From Bradyrhizobium sp. SZCCT0231 (GTDB lineage: Bacteria > Pseudomonadota > Alphaproteobacteria > Rhizobiales > Xanthobacteraceae): a stretch of 64,000 bases of DNA. The notes beneath the pieces were generated by a model. The model worked only from the letters and a program-made list of their open reading frames with translations. It was not told the origin of the DNA and ran no database searches. Positions within the stretch are counted from its first letter, which is position 1; each line of letters starts with the position of its first letter. Location: positions 1 to 64,000 of the forward strand of contig NZ_JAFCKP010000008.1 of assembly GCF_018130245.1 (NCBI RefSeq), in the 5' to 3' direction. The translations under genes and the position numbers were made by a program. Of this stretch, positions 37,758 through 49,487 are shown one piece after another.

Positions 37758-40328
37758 ATGCCCACTCCTCATCCGTTGCGTGCCGCTCCCGGTCATTTTC
37801 CGCATTCATCCGGGCGCCGATGCGCGGCGGCTGTTTCCTTTGCTGCGGCCCTCGCGGCCTTTGCCGCCATAACGCTGTTCGCGGCGCCGGCCCACGCGGT
37901 CTGCACCCCCGCGGCCGCCGACAATGTCTCGGCGACCTGTACGGGCAGTACCGTCAACCAGGACAATCCAAATGGCTTCGGCACCTCTCTGATCAACAAT
38001 CTCGGCGTGACCGTCGTCCAGGGTGCGACGGTGACCGGCACCAATTACGGCATCAGGTTCAACAGCGGATCGGTCGTCAATTCCGGTACGGTCACCGGCA
38101 CGAACCTGTCCGCCATCGAGGCCATCAGCAGCGTCACCGTGACGAATTCCGGGGCGCTCAGCGGCCTGTACGGCGTCGCCTCCAGCGGGACTGCGGTCGT
38201 GACGAATTCCGGGACGATTTCGTCCTTCAACGGTGACGGCGTGCGGGGCGGCACCAACGTCACCGTCACCAATTCCGGTACCATCACCGCCCCCTTCGAG
38301 GGCGTTTACGCCGGCCAGAACGCCACCGTCGTCAATTCGGGGAGCATCACCGGCAATTCCCACGGGATCCTCGTTGGCGGCGACGCCTTCGTGACCAATT
38401 CCGGCACCATCGTCGCCCAGGCGAGTGTGATCCGGGCTGCCAGCGGCAGTGCCGTCGTGATCAATTCGGGTACGCTATCGATGCTGGGGAGTTCCGGCAG
38501 CGCCATGTACGCCCTGACCAGTCTGACGCTCGTCAATTCCGGCACCATCATGTCTGCCGGAGCAGGGCCTTTCTCGAGCGGCAATATCGACGTGACCAAT
38601 TCGGGATCGATCATCGTCACGGGATTTGGCCCGGCCATTTCTGCCGGCAATGCCAAGGTGACCAATTCCGGCACGATCATCGCGAACAACGGTTCCGGCG
38701 TGAGCGGCAGCAACGTGGACATCACGAATTCCGGGGTGCTGCGGGGCTATTGGGAAGGCGTCATCGCCTCCCAGACGGCGAGCGTTACCAATTCGGGCAC
38801 GATCATCGGGGACCATTCGGCGGGTATCTCGGCGAGCAACGATAGTTTGTTCCTGACGAACTCGGGCTCGATCAGCGGAAGCAGCGCGGGCGCTCGCGCG
38901 GTCAATGGCAGCGTCAACATCGTCAATTCGGGGACAATCGTCGGGACCGGGCCTTCGGGTGTCGGCGTGGTTTCGGGCGCCGCCGGCAGCGTGGTCAATT
39001 CCGGCACGATCATCGGCGCGGGCGGGACGGCGATCCAGTTCGGAGCGACGACACCGGCACAATCCGACAGCCTGACCGTGCTTCCCGGCGCGCGCTTCGG
39101 CGGCGCGGTCGATTTCAGCGGCGGTGCCGACACGGTCAGGTTCGGACCGGGAAGCTGGATCCTGAACACGGCCAATTTTGACAAGACGCTGTCGACCGTG
39201 ACCACCGCCGGCAATCCTTATGTGGTTACGCCCAACCAGATCATTGTTGCCGATCTCTCCGGCGCCGGCGCCCAGAACCGCGCCATCATGGACATCACCG
39301 GCTGGATCGCGTCGGTCCTGCCCGATGCGCCGGTGTTCGCGCCCGGCGCGGGTGGGGCCACCGCGTTTGCCGCAACGGAAAGCTCGCCGTCCCCGTTCGA
39401 TGCGTTCGCCAGCTTCCCCTCCGATGCCACCTCCGATGCCCTGGGGTACGCCCGGGCGCCCGTCTTCAAGGCGGCGAGCGCAAGCTATGGCGACGGCAAC
39501 GCGGTCTGGGCCAAGGCCTTCGGCGGCCAACGCCAGCAGGACGACAGCAGCGCTTTGATCGGCGGGACCACAACCGGTTATGGCGGTGCCGTCGGCTATG
39601 AGCGCCTCGTCGGTCCGGACCTCAGGCTCGGTGTGCTGGCGGGCGGCAGCGCCAACAAGACCAACCTTCATTTCAACGCCGGCAGCACCGGCACCGACAC
39701 CGTGTTCGGCGGCGCCTATGGCCGCAAGATCTGGGGCGGCATCTTCCTCGATCTGTCCGTGATTGGAGGAAGCCTGGACAATACCAACCAGCGTAATATC
39801 GGGGGCGGTCTCGCCTTCGCGACGGCAACGGCCTCCTATGGCGGCTGGTTCGTCAATCCGGCGCTGATGTTCGGGCGCCGCCTCGACGTCGACGGGCGCG
39901 GTTTCACCATCACCCCGGCGGTGAAAGTGCGCTACGTGGCGGCGCATTTCGGCGGCTACACCGAGACGGGCGCGGGCCCCGCCAATGTCAGCGTCACCGG
40001 CCGCGACTTCCAGGCCTGGGAGGAGCGTGCCGAACTCACTTTCGCCAACAGCGCGACGCTTGCCAACGGACATCGCGTGACCGCGCGAGTCTCTGCCGGT
40101 GCGCTCGCGCAACAGCGCAGCGCGGGCGACCTGCTCAACGTCGTCTTGCTCGGGCAGAACTTCGTCGCAGCCACGTCGGACCGCGGCAGCGTCGCCGGCG
40201 GCTACGGCAGCGCCGGCGTCGACTGGCAGATGGGCCGGCTCACGCTGTTTGCGCTGGGCGAGGCGACCTATACCAACGATGTCGCGCGCACCTATTTCGG
40301 CAAGGGCGGCGCGCGCGTGACCTGGTAG
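37758..40328 (+). CDS. Autotransporter with NSG-repeat passenger
   Basis: A surface or secreted protein of 856 residues. A long signal peptide ends about AHAVCT. The passenger (about residues 80-430) is a beta-helix built from at least 15 repeats of the type VTNSGTIxG spaced about 20-25 residues apart (VVNSGTVTG, VTNSGTITA, VTNSGTIIG and others). After a linker (TESSPSPFDAFASFPSD), the C-terminal 280 residues are the autotransporter beta-barrel (AVWAKAFGGQRQQDD, VGPDLRLGVLAGGS, GFTITPAVKVRYVAAHF). The final residue is Trp (ARVTW). The repeats are also visible in DNA as variants of GACCAATTCCGGCACCATC. Binding target unknown. Confidence 0.9.
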   Translation: MPTPHPLRAAPGHFPHSSGRRCAAAVSFAAALAAFAAITLFAAPAHAVCTPAAADNVSATCTGSTVNQDNPNGFGTSLINNLGVTVVQGATVTGTNYGIRFNSGSVVNSGTVTGTNLSAIEAISSVTVTNSGALSGLYGVASSGTAVVTNSGTISSFNGDGVRGGTNVTVTNSGTITAPFEGVYAGQNATVVNSGSITGNSHGILVGGDAFVTNSGTIVAQASVIRAASGSAVVINSGTLSMLGSSGSAMYALTSLTLVNSGTIMSAGAGPFSSGNIDVTNSGSIIVTGFGPAISAGNAKVTNSGTIIANNGSGVSGSNVDITNSGVLRGYWEGVIASQTASVTNSGTIIGDHSAGISASNDSLFLTNSGSISGSSAGARAVNGSVNIVNSGTIVGTGPSGVGVVSGAAGSVVNSGTIIGAGGTAIQFGATTPAQSDSLTVLPGARFGGAVDFSGGADTVRFGPGSWILNTANFDKTLSTVTTAGNPYVVTPNQIIVADLSGAGAQNRAIMDITGWIASVLPDAPVFAPGAGGATAFAATESSPSPFDAFASFPSDATSDALGYARAPVFKAASASYGDGNAVWAKAFGGQRQQDDSSALIGGTTTGYGGAVGYERLVGPDLRLGVLAGGSANKTNLHFNAGSTGTDTVFGGAYGRKIWGGIFLDLSVIGGSLDNTNQRNIGGGLAFATATASYGGWFVNPALMFGRRLDVDGRGFTITPAVKVRYVAAHFGGYTETGAGPANVSVTGRDFQAWEERAELTFANSATLANGHRVTARVSAGALAQQRSAGDLLNVVLLGQNFVAATSDRGSVAGGYGSAGVDWQMGRLTLFALGEATYTNDVARTYFGKGGARVTW

Positions 40329-40436
40329 GCCGCCGGAAACGCCGCCGACGGTTCCGGTTCGCACCTGCAAAAAAACTGCTCGTCCTGCGGAACAAGTTCC
40401 GCGCCCTGCCGTTGTTCTCCCCAACCGGAGGGTGCG

Positions 40437-40673
40437 ATGCTGGTCGAGCGCGGGCTTCAGGCGATGAACGTGGAACTCGTAAGCGAAGCCTACGCCATCG
40501 CCGCGAACTACCTTCGCCGTTCCGGCGCGATCCCGGACTCTCTCGTCACCGACGAACGCCTGCTCGGCCTCATCGTCAAGCTGATCCAGCAAGGTGAATC
40601 CAACAGAATCAGGCTGGCCAACAAGGCGATCGCCCGGTTCCAGGCGCAGACCGAGGCCAGAGCGGTTGCCTGA
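40437..40673 (+). CDS. Small protein of unknown function
   Basis: A 78-residue, mostly helical soluble protein (VELVSEAYAIAANYLRRSGAIPDS, LLGLIVKLIQQGESNRIRLANKAI). CGGAGGGTGCG precedes the ATG. The composition and codon use match the neighbours. It is followed 37 bases later by another small gene, and both may be one transcript. Family not recognised. Confidence 0.7.
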   Translation: MLVERGLQAMNVELVSEAYAIAANYLRRSGAIPDSLVTDERLLGLIVKLIQQGESNRIRLANKAIARFQAQTEARAVA

Positions 40674-40710
40674 TCAAAATTCCCAATATCCCGACGAACC
40701 AGAGGATGCC

Positions 40711-40932
40711 ATGGAAGCTGCCATCGACCGCATCATGCAGACCTATGACCTGCTCGCCAACCGCACTGCGGCGGCCAGCGAGGAGGCGCGTGTCAAGGTC
40801 ACGAATTACCTCAACATCCTGATGGAAGCCGGCGAGACGGACCCCCACAGGTTGACGGTGTGCGGCCTGACCTATCTGCGCCAGCTCGACGGCAGCGTGG
40901 ACCCGGTGAAGGCGGGGTATACGGGGCTGTGA
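40711..40932 (+). CDS. Small protein of unknown function
   Basis: A 73-residue helical protein (AAIDRIMQTYDLLANRTAAASEEAR, VTNYLNILMEAGETDPHRLTVCGLTYLRQLDG). AGAGGATGCC lies before the ATG. I recognise the sequence type as a frequent small Bradyrhizobium protein without known function. Probably co-transcribed with the 78-residue gene upstream. Confidence 0.72.
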   Translation: MEAAIDRIMQTYDLLANRTAAASEEARVKVTNYLNILMEAGETDPHRLTVCGLTYLRQLDGSVDPVKAGYTGL

Positions 40933-41007
40933 AACGACGCCGGCTCCGCCCGGTGGGGCCCGTCGGCGAGATGAGGCCCAAAGCGGCCCCAGTCCAGAGA
41001 TTGCAGA

Positions 41008-41031
41008 GGAGCGGTTCCATAGAACCGCTCC
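41008..41031 (+). promoter_or_regulatory. Hairpin in the glyA upstream region
   Basis: GGAGCGGTTC and GAACCGCTCC form a perfect 10-bp stem with a CATA loop. It lies 76 bases after the preceding small gene and 165 bases before glyA. No T-tract follows, so it may be a weak terminator or an operator. No known riboswitch was recognised in the rest of the 264-base gap. Confidence 0.5.
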
Positions 41032-41196
41032 CGGCTGAAAACCTCCAATCCCACCATATCTTGCATAAATATCAGGCCCGACCCGCAAATGCTTGGCCCG
41101 GGGCGGGCGATGTGGTAGATCGCGCGTGCTTCCGATCGCCACACCAGACCCGCCCGTAGCCCGCCAAAAGGCTGCGGCGGTGGAGATATTCGCAAG

Positions 41197-42495
41197 ATGA
41201 CCCTCGCAAAAACCGCCTCCGCGCCCGATTCGTTTTTCACCGCCTCGCTCGAGCAGGCCGACCCGGAAATCGCAGCCGCCATCAAGGGCGAGCTTGGCCG
41301 GCAGCGCCATGAGGTCGAGCTGATCGCTTCCGAGAACATCGTCAGCCGGGCCGTGCTGGAAGCGCAGGGTTCGGTGATGACCAACAAGTACGCGGAGGGT
41401 TATCCGGGCGCGCGGTATTACGGCGGTTGTGAGTGGGTCGACGTCGCCGAGAACCTTGCGATCGATCGCGCCAAGAAGCTGTTCGGCGCCAATTTCGCCA
41501 ACGTGCAGCCGAACTCCGGCAGCCAGATGAACCAGGCGGTGTTCCTGGCGCTGCTGCAGCCCGGCGACACCTTCATGGGCCTCGATCTCTCCGCCGGCGG
41601 CCATCTCACCCACGGCTCGCCCGTCAACATGAGCGGCAAGTGGTTCAAGGCCGCGCACTACACCGTGCGCCGCGAGGACCAGGTCATCGACATGGACGCG
41701 GTGGCCAAGCAGGCCGAGCAGGTGAAACCGAAGCTGATCATCGCCGGCGGCTCCGCCTATTCGCGCGCCTGGGACTTCAAGCGTTTCCGCGAGATCGCCG
41801 ACAGCGTCGGCGCGTACCTGCTGGTCGACATGGCGCATTTCGCCGGGCTCGTCGCCGGCGGCGTGCATGCTTCGCCCGTGCCGTATGCGCACGTCACCAC
41901 CACCACGACGCACAAGTCCTTGCGCGGTCCGCGCGGCGGCCTGATGCTGTGGAATGACGAGACGCTGACCAAGAAGCTCAATTCGGCGATCTTCCCGGGC
42001 TTGCAGGGCGGTCCCCTGATGCACGTGATTGCGGCCAAGGCGGTCGCCTTCGGCGAGGCGTTGCGTCCGGACTTCAAGGTGTACGCCAAGAGCGTCGTCG
42101 AGAACGCCAAGGCCTTGGCAGAGACCTTGAAGGGTCATGGTCTCGATATCGTCTCCGGCGGCACCGACAATCATCTGATGCTGGTCGATCTCAGGCCCAA
42201 GGGCCTGAAGGGCAACGTCTCGGAGAAGGCGCTGGTCCGCGCGGCCATCACCTGCAACAAGAACGGCATTCCGTTCGACCCGGAGTCGCCCTTTGTCACC
42301 TCCGGGATTCGGCTCGGCACGCCGGCCGCGACCAGCCGCGGGTTCGGGGTGGCCGAATTCCAGCAGGTCGGCGGCATGATCGCCGAGGTTCTCAACGCGA
42401 TCGCGCAATCCTCCGACGGCAAGGCGCCGCTGGTGGAAGCTGCGATCAAGGAACGGGTCAAGGCGCTCACCGACCGGTTCCCGATCTACCAGTAA
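41197..42495 (+). CDS. glyA: Serine hydroxymethyltransferase
   Basis: PLP enzyme converting serine and tetrahydrofolate to glycine and 5,10-methylene-tetrahydrofolate, the main source of one-carbon units. The product is 432 residues. [37 protein letters not shown] and [16 protein letters not shown] are family motifs; the PLP lysine is Lys240. GGTGGAGATATTC precedes the ATG. The nrdR-rib-nusB genes follow on the same strand. Confidence 0.97.
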   Translation: MTLAKTASAPDSFFTASLEQADPEIAAAIKGELGRQRHEVELIASENIVSRAVLEAQGSVMTNKYAEGYPGARYYGGCEWVDVAENLAIDRAKKLFGANFANVQPNSGSQMNQAVFLALLQPGDTFMGLDLSAGGHLTHGSPVNMSGKWFKAAHYTVRREDQVIDMDAVAKQAEQVKPKLIIAGGSAYSRAWDFKRFREIADSVGAYLLVDMAHFAGLVAGGVHASPVPYAHVTTTTTHKSLRGPRGGLMLWNDETLTKKLNSAIFPGLQGGPLMHVIAAKAVAFGEALRPDFKVYAKSVVENAKALAETLKGHGLDIVSGGTDNHLMLVDLRPKGLKGNVSEKALVRAAITCNKNGIPFDPESPFVTSGIRLGTPAATSRGFGVAEFQQVGGMIAEVLNAIAQSSDGKAPLVEAAIKERVKALTDRFPIYQ

Positions 42496-42500
42496 GGCGC

Positions 42501-42547
42501 CGCATGATCCGGAAAAGCGGGTACCGGTTTTCCGAAAAGATCATGCG
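42501..42547. repeat. Dispersed palindromic repeat, family F
   Basis: CGCATGATC and GATCATGCG form the outer arms; GGAAAAGCGGGTACCGGTTT plus TCC completes an inner pairing of CGGAAAA with TTTTCCG around GGTACC. This palindrome is familiar from Bradyrhizobium and Rhodopseudomonas genomes. It lies between glyA and nrdR. Confidence 0.82.
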
Positions 42548-42566
42548 AAAATAAAGGTCTCGTTGG

Positions 42567-43049
42567 ATGCGCTGCCCGAACTGCAACAGTCTCGATACGC
42601 AGGTAAAGGACTCGCGTCCGACCGAGGACTCGTCCGTGATCCGCAGGCGGCGCGTGTGCGTCGCCTGCAATTTCCGCTTCACCACCTTCGAGCGCGTGCA
42701 GCTGCGCGAGCTCACGGTGATCAAGCGCAACGGCCGCCGCGTGCCGTTCGACCGCGACAAGCTGATGCGCTCGGTGCAGATCTCGTTGCGCAAGCGGCAG
42801 GTCGAGCCGGAGCGGGTCGAGAAGATGGTCTCCACCATCGTGCGCGAGCTCGAGACCGGGGGCGAGGCCGAGATCTCCTCGGAGGTGATCGGCGAGACCG
42901 TGATGGAGCATCTGCGCACGCTCGACGACGTTGCCTATGTGCGCTTTGCTTCAGTCTACCGCAACTTCCGCGAGGCCAAGGATTTCGCCAACGTGCTCGG
43001 CGAGCTCTCCGGTGAGGAGGAAGCGCGGCTCGCCGCGATCCGCAAATGA
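42567..43049 (+). CDS. nrdR: Transcriptional repressor NrdR
   Basis: Zinc- and ATP-cone-containing repressor of ribonucleotide reductase genes. The product is 160 residues. The zinc ribbon is Cys3, Cys6, Cys31 and Cys34 (RCPNCNSLD and [11 protein letters not shown]), and the ATP cone begins [20 protein letters not shown]. The glyA-nrdR-ribD arrangement is common in alphaproteobacteria. The stop overlaps the ribD start (ATGA). The targets (NrdR boxes before nrd genes) are outside the window. Confidence 0.96.
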   Translation: MRCPNCNSLDTQVKDSRPTEDSSVIRRRRVCVACNFRFTTFERVQLRELTVIKRNGRRVPFDRDKLMRSVQISLRKRQVEPERVEKMVSTIVRELETGGEAEISSEVIGETVMEHLRTLDDVAYVRFASVYRNFREAKDFANVLGELSGEEEARLAAIRK

Positions 43050-44194
43050 TCTTCCGCATTCTGGAAGACCAATTCGCGCAGAAGGCCCGCGAGGCCAAGG
43101 ATGCTGATCGCCGTTTCATGGAGCTGGCGCTCGCGCTGGGCAGGCGCGGGCAGGGGCGCACCTGGCCCAACCCGGCAGTGGGCGCCGTGATCGTCAAGGA
43201 CGGCGTCATCGTCGGCCGCGGCTGGACGCAGCCCGGTGGGCGTCCGCATGGCGAGCCCGAAGCATTGCGGCGCGCAGGCGAAGCGGCGCGGGGCGCCACG
43301 CTCTATGTCACGCTGGAGCCGTGCTCGCATTTCGGCAAGTCGCCGCCTTGCGCCGATGCGGTGATCGCGGCCGGCATCAAGCGCGTGGTGGCGGCGATCG
43401 AGGACCCCAATCCTGATGTCGCGGGCCAGGGCCATGCGCGCCTGCGCGCGGCCGGCATCACGGTGGACGTCGGTCTGTGCGCGGCTGAGGCCGCGTTCGA
43501 CCACGCCGGGCATTTCCGCCGCATCCGGGACAAGCGCCCGCATGTGATCCTGAAGCTCGCGGTCTCGCCTGACGGCAAGATCGGCGCGGCCGGCGGCAAG
43601 CCGGTTGCGATCACGGGCGAGGCCGTTCGCGATCGCGTGCACATCTTGCGCGCGCAGAGCGATGCCATCCTGGTCGGCATCGGTACGGTGCTGGCGGACG
43701 ATCCGCTTCTCACCTGCCGCCTGCCGGGCATGGCGGACCGCTCGCCGGTGCGTGTGGTGCTCGACCAGAGCCTGCGCATACCGGCATCGAGCCGGCTCGT
43801 GCGCTCCGCGCGCGAGACGCCGCTCTGGGTGGTGGGGTCTGAGCTCGCCGAAGCCGCGGCCGCAACGCGGCTTGGGGCGGCCGGTGCGCAGATGTTGCGC
43901 GTGCCGCCGGGCAGTGCAGCAGGGCTCGATCTGCCGGCCGTGCTGCATGCGCTGGCCAAGAAGGGCATCACGCGGCTGATGGTCGAGGGTGGCAGCCGTA
44001 TTGCGGCGTCCTTCGTCGCGGCCGATCTCGTCGACGAGATCTGGCTGTTCCGCGGCGCGGAAGAGGTCGGCGAAGGCGGTGTCGATGCGCTCGATGCATT
44101 GCCCCTGTCGAAAATCACGCAGTCGCCGGCCTACAAGGTTCATGCTAGCGAGACCTTCGGCAAGGATACTCTCACCATCTACGAGCGCGCGTAA
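43046..44194 (+). CDS. ribD: Bifunctional riboflavin deaminase/reductase RibD
   Basis: Catalyses the second and third steps of riboflavin synthesis from GTP: deamination of the pyrimidine and reduction of its ribose. The product is 382 residues. The deaminase domain has the zinc site His68-Gly-Glu70 (RPHGEPEAL) with Cys93 and Cys102 ([13 protein letters not shown]), and NPAVGAVIV. The reductase domain starts about residue 165 ([18 protein letters not shown]). It overlaps nrdR by ATGA and ribE by one base (TAATG), so expression is coupled. Confidence 0.96.
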   Translation: MIFRILEDQFAQKAREAKDADRRFMELALALGRRGQGRTWPNPAVGAVIVKDGVIVGRGWTQPGGRPHGEPEALRRAGEAARGATLYVTLEPCSHFGKSPPCADAVIAAGIKRVVAAIEDPNPDVAGQGHARLRAAGITVDVGLCAAEAAFDHAGHFRRIRDKRPHVILKLAVSPDGKIGAAGGKPVAITGEAVRDRVHILRAQSDAILVGIGTVLADDPLLTCRLPGMADRSPVRVVLDQSLRIPASSRLVRSARETPLWVVGSELAEAAAATRLGAAGAQMLRVPPGSAAGLDLPAVLHALAKKGITRLMVEGGSRIAASFVAADLVDEIWLFRGAEEVGEGGVDALDALPLSKITQSPAYKVHASETFGKDTLTIYERA

Positions 44195-44817
44195 TGTTCA
44201 CCGGCATTGTCACCGATATCGGCGAGATCGTCAGCTTCACGCCAACGGCGCAGGGGCAGCTGCACCGGCTGCGGATTGCCTGCCGCTACGATCAGAGCAC
44301 CATCGCCGACGGCGCCTCGATCGCCTGCAACGGCGTCTGCCTGACCGTGGTCGCCTCGGGCGTTGCGGACGGCAGGGACTCTAAGCAAAGGACCTGGTTC
44401 GACGTCGACACCGCGGCCGAGACGCTGGCGCTGACGACGGCAAAACACTGGAAGGTCGGCACGAGGCTCAACCTCGAGCGCGCGCTGAAGATCGGCGACG
44501 AGCTCGGCGGCCATATCGTCGCCGGCCACGCCGATGGGATCGCCACCATCGTCAGCCGCGAGGACCTGCCCGACATGGCGCGGTTCGTGCTCTCGACGAC
44601 GCGGGAGCTGGCGCGTTTCATCGCCACCAAGGGCTCGATTACGCTCGACGGCGTCTCGCTGACGATCAATACGGTTGCAGATGTGACCTTTTCGGTGCTG
44701 ATCATCCCACACACGCTTGATGTCACGACGATCGGCGGCTGGAAGGCGGGGGACGAGGTCAATATCGAGGTCGATCTGATGGCCCGCTACGCGGCGCGGC
44801 TGACGGAAATGAAGTGA
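44194..44817 (+). CDS. ribE: Riboflavin synthase alpha chain
   Basis: Dismutates two molecules of 6,7-dimethyl-8-ribityllumazine to riboflavin in the last step of the pathway. The product is 207 residues with two homologous lumazine-binding barrels: [15 protein letters not shown] begins the first, and LGGHIVAGHADGIATI the second. GASIACNGVCLTVVA and GSITLDGVSLTIN are the paired motifs. The ATG shares a base with the TAA of ribD. No FMN riboswitch was recognised, so control is likely through the glyA-nrdR-rib transcript. Confidence 0.96.
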   Translation: MFTGIVTDIGEIVSFTPTAQGQLHRLRIACRYDQSTIADGASIACNGVCLTVVASGVADGRDSKQRTWFDVDTAAETLALTTAKHWKVGTRLNLERALKIGDELGGHIVAGHADGIATIVSREDLPDMARFVLSTTRELARFIATKGSITLDGVSLTINTVADVTFSVLIIPHTLDVTTIGGWKAGDEVNIEVDLMARYAARLTEMK

Positions 44818-44912
44818 CCGGCGAAGCCGGCCTGAAATGACACTGTCTTTGAACTTGGCTTAGCCTCTGGCGGCGACTACATAGCGCCGACCCTTTCGAA
44901 ACGGATTGAACG

Positions 44913-45404
44913 ATGGCAGACGCGCGGCGCGCACCCCTGAAGGACCAGACCGACATTTCCGGCGCACGCGCGCTGATTGTCGAGGCGCGGTTCTATGACG
45001 ATCTCCAGGACGCGCTTCTCGACGGCGCGGTGGCCGAGCTGAAGGCGGCCGGCCTGACCCACGACGTCATCACGGTTCCCGGCGCGCTGGAGATCCCGGC
45101 GGCGGTGGCCATCGCGGTCGATGCCGCGGCGGCGAACGGCAAGCCCTATGACGCGGTGATCGCGCTTGGCTGCGTGATCCGCGGCGACACCATTCATTTC
45201 GAGATCGTCTCGCAGGAATCCTCGCGCGCGCTGATGGACCTCGCCGTGGCGCGAAAGCTGCCGCTCGGCAACGGCATCCTCACCGTCAACAATGAGGACC
45301 AGGCCTGGGCGCGGGCGCGCGCCAGCGAGCTCAATAAGGGCGGCGATGCCGCGCGCGCGGCGCTTGCGATGCTGCGCATCAAACGCCGCCTGGCGCGGGC
45401 CTGA
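44913..45404 (+). CDS. ribH: 6,7-dimethyl-8-ribityllumazine synthase
   Basis: Forms lumazine from the ribitylamino-uracil and 3,4-dihydroxy-2-butanone 4-phosphate. The product is 163 residues. [20 protein letters not shown] and [14 protein letters not shown] are conserved, and [19 protein letters not shown] contains the catalytic His region. A gap of 95 bases separates it from ribE; nusB starts four bases after its stop. Confidence 0.96.
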   Translation: MADARRAPLKDQTDISGARALIVEARFYDDLQDALLDGAVAELKAAGLTHDVITVPGALEIPAAVAIAVDAAAANGKPYDAVIALGCVIRGDTIHFEIVSQESSRALMDLAVARKLPLGNGILTVNNEDQAWARARASELNKGGDAARAALAMLRIKRRLARA

Positions 45405-45408
45405 AGCC

Positions 45409-45906
45409 ATGGCCGACAACACCAGGAAGCCGGCGGGCACTCCGGAGAAAAAAGCCAACCGGCGCGGTGCGGCGCGGCTCGCAGCCGTGCAGGCGCTGTA
45501 TCAGATGGATATCGCCGGCGCCGGCATCAACGACATCTTCGCCGAGTTCGAGAGCCATTGGCTGGGCAACGAGGTCGAGGGCGACACTTACCTGCCGGCC
45601 GAGGCGGCGTTCTTCCGCGACGTCGTCTCGGGCGTGGTGCGCGACCAGAAGAAGCTCGATCCGCTGATCGACGAGGCGCTGTCGAAGGGCTGGCCGCTCA
45701 AGCGGATCGAGGCGATCCTGCGCGCAGTGCTGCGGGCCGGGGCCTATGAGCTCCAGCATCGCAAGGACGTGCCAGGCCGGGTGGTGGTCTCGGAATATGT
45801 CGACGTCGCCAATGCGTTCGTCGACCGCGAGGAGACCGGCATGGTGAATGCCGTGCTCGACCAGATCGGCCGGCAGTTCCGCGGTGACGAGTTCGGGCGA
45901 GGGTAG
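45409..45906 (+). CDS. nusB: Transcription antitermination protein NusB
   Basis: Binds boxA RNA with NusE (S10) to prevent early termination in rRNA operons. The product is 165 residues. RRGAARLAAVQALYQMDIAGAG is the N-terminal helix with the Arg-rich RNA contact, and VVVSEYVDVANAFVDREETGMVNAVLD is the conserved C-terminal region. The ribH-nusB order is widespread. The ATG at 45409 gives the normal N-terminus. Confidence 0.96.
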   Translation: MADNTRKPAGTPEKKANRRGAARLAAVQALYQMDIAGAGINDIFAEFESHWLGNEVEGDTYLPAEAAFFRDVVSGVVRDQKKLDPLIDEALSKGWPLKRIEAILRAVLRAGAYELQHRKDVPGRVVVSEYVDVANAFVDREETGMVNAVLDQIGRQFRGDEFGRG

Positions 45907-45952
45907 TTTCCCGCGAGGGCGGTGAAGTGATGCGAGACGGCTGCCCCATATT

Positions 45953-46063
45953 CCGCTGTCATCACCCGCGAAGGCGGGTGATCCAGTACGCCGCGGCCTA
46001 TCGATTTTACGCAACCGCCTCTGGAATACTGGATCGCCCGGTCGAGCCGGGCGATGACAGCGG
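45953..46063. repeat. Dispersed palindromic repeat, family G
   Basis: CCGCTGTCATC and GATGACAGCGG are the outer arms; CCCGC-GAAG-GCGGG forms a first inner hairpin, CGCCCGGTCGAGCCGGGCG a second, and GATCCAGTA pairs with TACTGGATC. It lies between nusB and thiL and ends 18 bases before the thiL start, where it could influence translation. Confidence 0.85.
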
Positions 46064-46081
46064 TGGATGTGGCTGGCGCTG

Positions 46082-47074
46082 ATGGCAAACAATCCCTCCG
46101 GCGAAGATTCCCTCATCGCGCGCTATTTCAAGCCGCTGGCGACCGACCCCGGCGCGTTCGGGCTGGTCGACGACGCCGCGATCCTGTCGTCGTCCGGCGA
46201 CGACGTCGTCGTCACCACCGATGCCGTGGTCGAGGGCGTGCATTATCTTGCCGACGATCCCCCTGATACCATCGCGCGCAAGGCGCTGCGGGTGAACTTG
46301 TCCGATCTCGCCGCCAAGGGCGCTCTGCCAGCCGGCTTCGTGCTGACGCTGGCATTGCGCAGCAAGGAGGATGCCTGGCTCCGTCCCTTTGCGGACGCGC
46401 TGGGCGAGGACGCAAAGACCTTCGCTTGTCCTCTGCTCGGCGGCGACACGGTGTCGACACCGGGCCCGCAGATGATCTCGATCACGGCCTTCGGCCGCGT
46501 GCCTCGGGGACGGATGATTGGACGCACCGGCGCAAGGCCGGGCGATCGCATCCTGGTGACGGGGACGATCGGTGACGCCGCGCTCGGCCTCGACGTGCTC
46601 AGAGACGGCGCCGCTGCCGGCGCGCTGACATCCGATCCTGCTGCACGGGATTTTCTGGTCTCACGCTATCGGGTGCCGCAGCCGCGCAACGTGCTGGCGC
46701 GGGCCGTGCGCGACCATGCGACCGCAGCGATGGACGTCTCCGACGGACTCGCTGGCGATCTGACCAAGCTCTGCGCAGCGTCCGGGGTCTCGGCTTCGGT
46801 CGACGTGACAAGCGTACCACTCTCGGCCGCGGCGGCCGGCCTGCTCGCCCGCAATGTCGTTTGCGTCGAGGCGCTGCTTGCGGGAGGCGATGACTACGAG
46901 GTGCTGTGCACCGTTCCGCCTGCGCAAAGCGACGGGCTGATTGCCGCGGGGCGGGCCATGGGCATTGCCGTGACGGCGATCGGCACGATCGCGGAGGGTC
47001 ACGAGCCGCCGCGCTTCCTGGACGGGCAGGGCCAGGAACTGCTCTTGACGCGGCTGTCTTACAGCCACTTCTAG
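46082..47074 (+). CDS. thiL: Thiamine-monophosphate kinase
   Basis: Phosphorylates thiamine monophosphate to thiamine pyrophosphate. The product is 330 residues. DSLIARYFKPLA, GLVDDAAILSS, TTDAVVEGVHY and LRVNLSDLAAKGALPAGFVLTLA are motifs of the AIR-synthase-like fold; AMDVSDGLAGDL and LLAGGDDYEVLCTV are in the second half. An ATG five codons upstream is possible but abuts the repeat. No TPP riboswitch was seen. Confidence 0.95.
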   Translation: MANNPSGEDSLIARYFKPLATDPGAFGLVDDAAILSSSGDDVVVTTDAVVEGVHYLADDPPDTIARKALRVNLSDLAAKGALPAGFVLTLALRSKEDAWLRPFADALGEDAKTFACPLLGGDTVSTPGPQMISITAFGRVPRGRMIGRTGARPGDRILVTGTIGDAALGLDVLRDGAAAGALTSDPAARDFLVSRYRVPQPRNVLARAVRDHATAAMDVSDGLAGDLTKLCAASGVSASVDVTSVPLSAAAAGLLARNVVCVEALLAGGDDYEVLCTVPPAQSDGLIAAGRAMGIAVTAIGTIAEGHEPPRFLDGQGQELLLTRLSYSHF

Positions 47075-47200
47075 GAATTGCTCCAAATCGGCATCTTAGT
47101 TCGCAGCACTGGGTCCTAAATACCTGCCCAGATCGGCGTTTTCGACCTCATCCGGCGTTGCACCCTCAATTTGATTTTGGCAAGCTCGCAACCGACTGAG

Positions 47201-47233
47201 GCCGTCCCTTGGGGCAAAGGGGGCGGCTTTGTT
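47201..47233 (+). terminator. Probable terminator between thiL and hppA
   Basis: GCCGTCCCTT and AAGGGGGCGGC pair imperfectly (one mismatch or bulge) around GGGGCA and are followed by TTTGTTC. Confidence 0.55.
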
Positions 47234-47310
47234 CAAAATCAAGGCGCCGCACCGCACGACGGACAACAAAAGGCGCCGGGGGTACATCAAGGATCTGAGG
47301 CAAAAATCAC

Positions 47311-49431
<2,121 letters not shown>

Positions 49432-49452
49432 GCGGCGGAAGCGGCACACGAC

Positions 49453-49487
49453 AAACCCCGCGGCGCAAGCCGCGGGGTTTTTATTTC
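49453..49487 (+). terminator. Rho-independent terminator after hppA
   Basis: AAACCCCGCGGC and GCCGCGGGGTTT form a perfect 12-bp stem with a GCAA loop, followed by TTATTT. Confidence 0.92.

Noticed and set aside
40933-41196. Riboswitch before glyA
   Set aside because: No conserved core of the glycine, THF or SAM-II classes could be recognised; only a simple hairpin is present.
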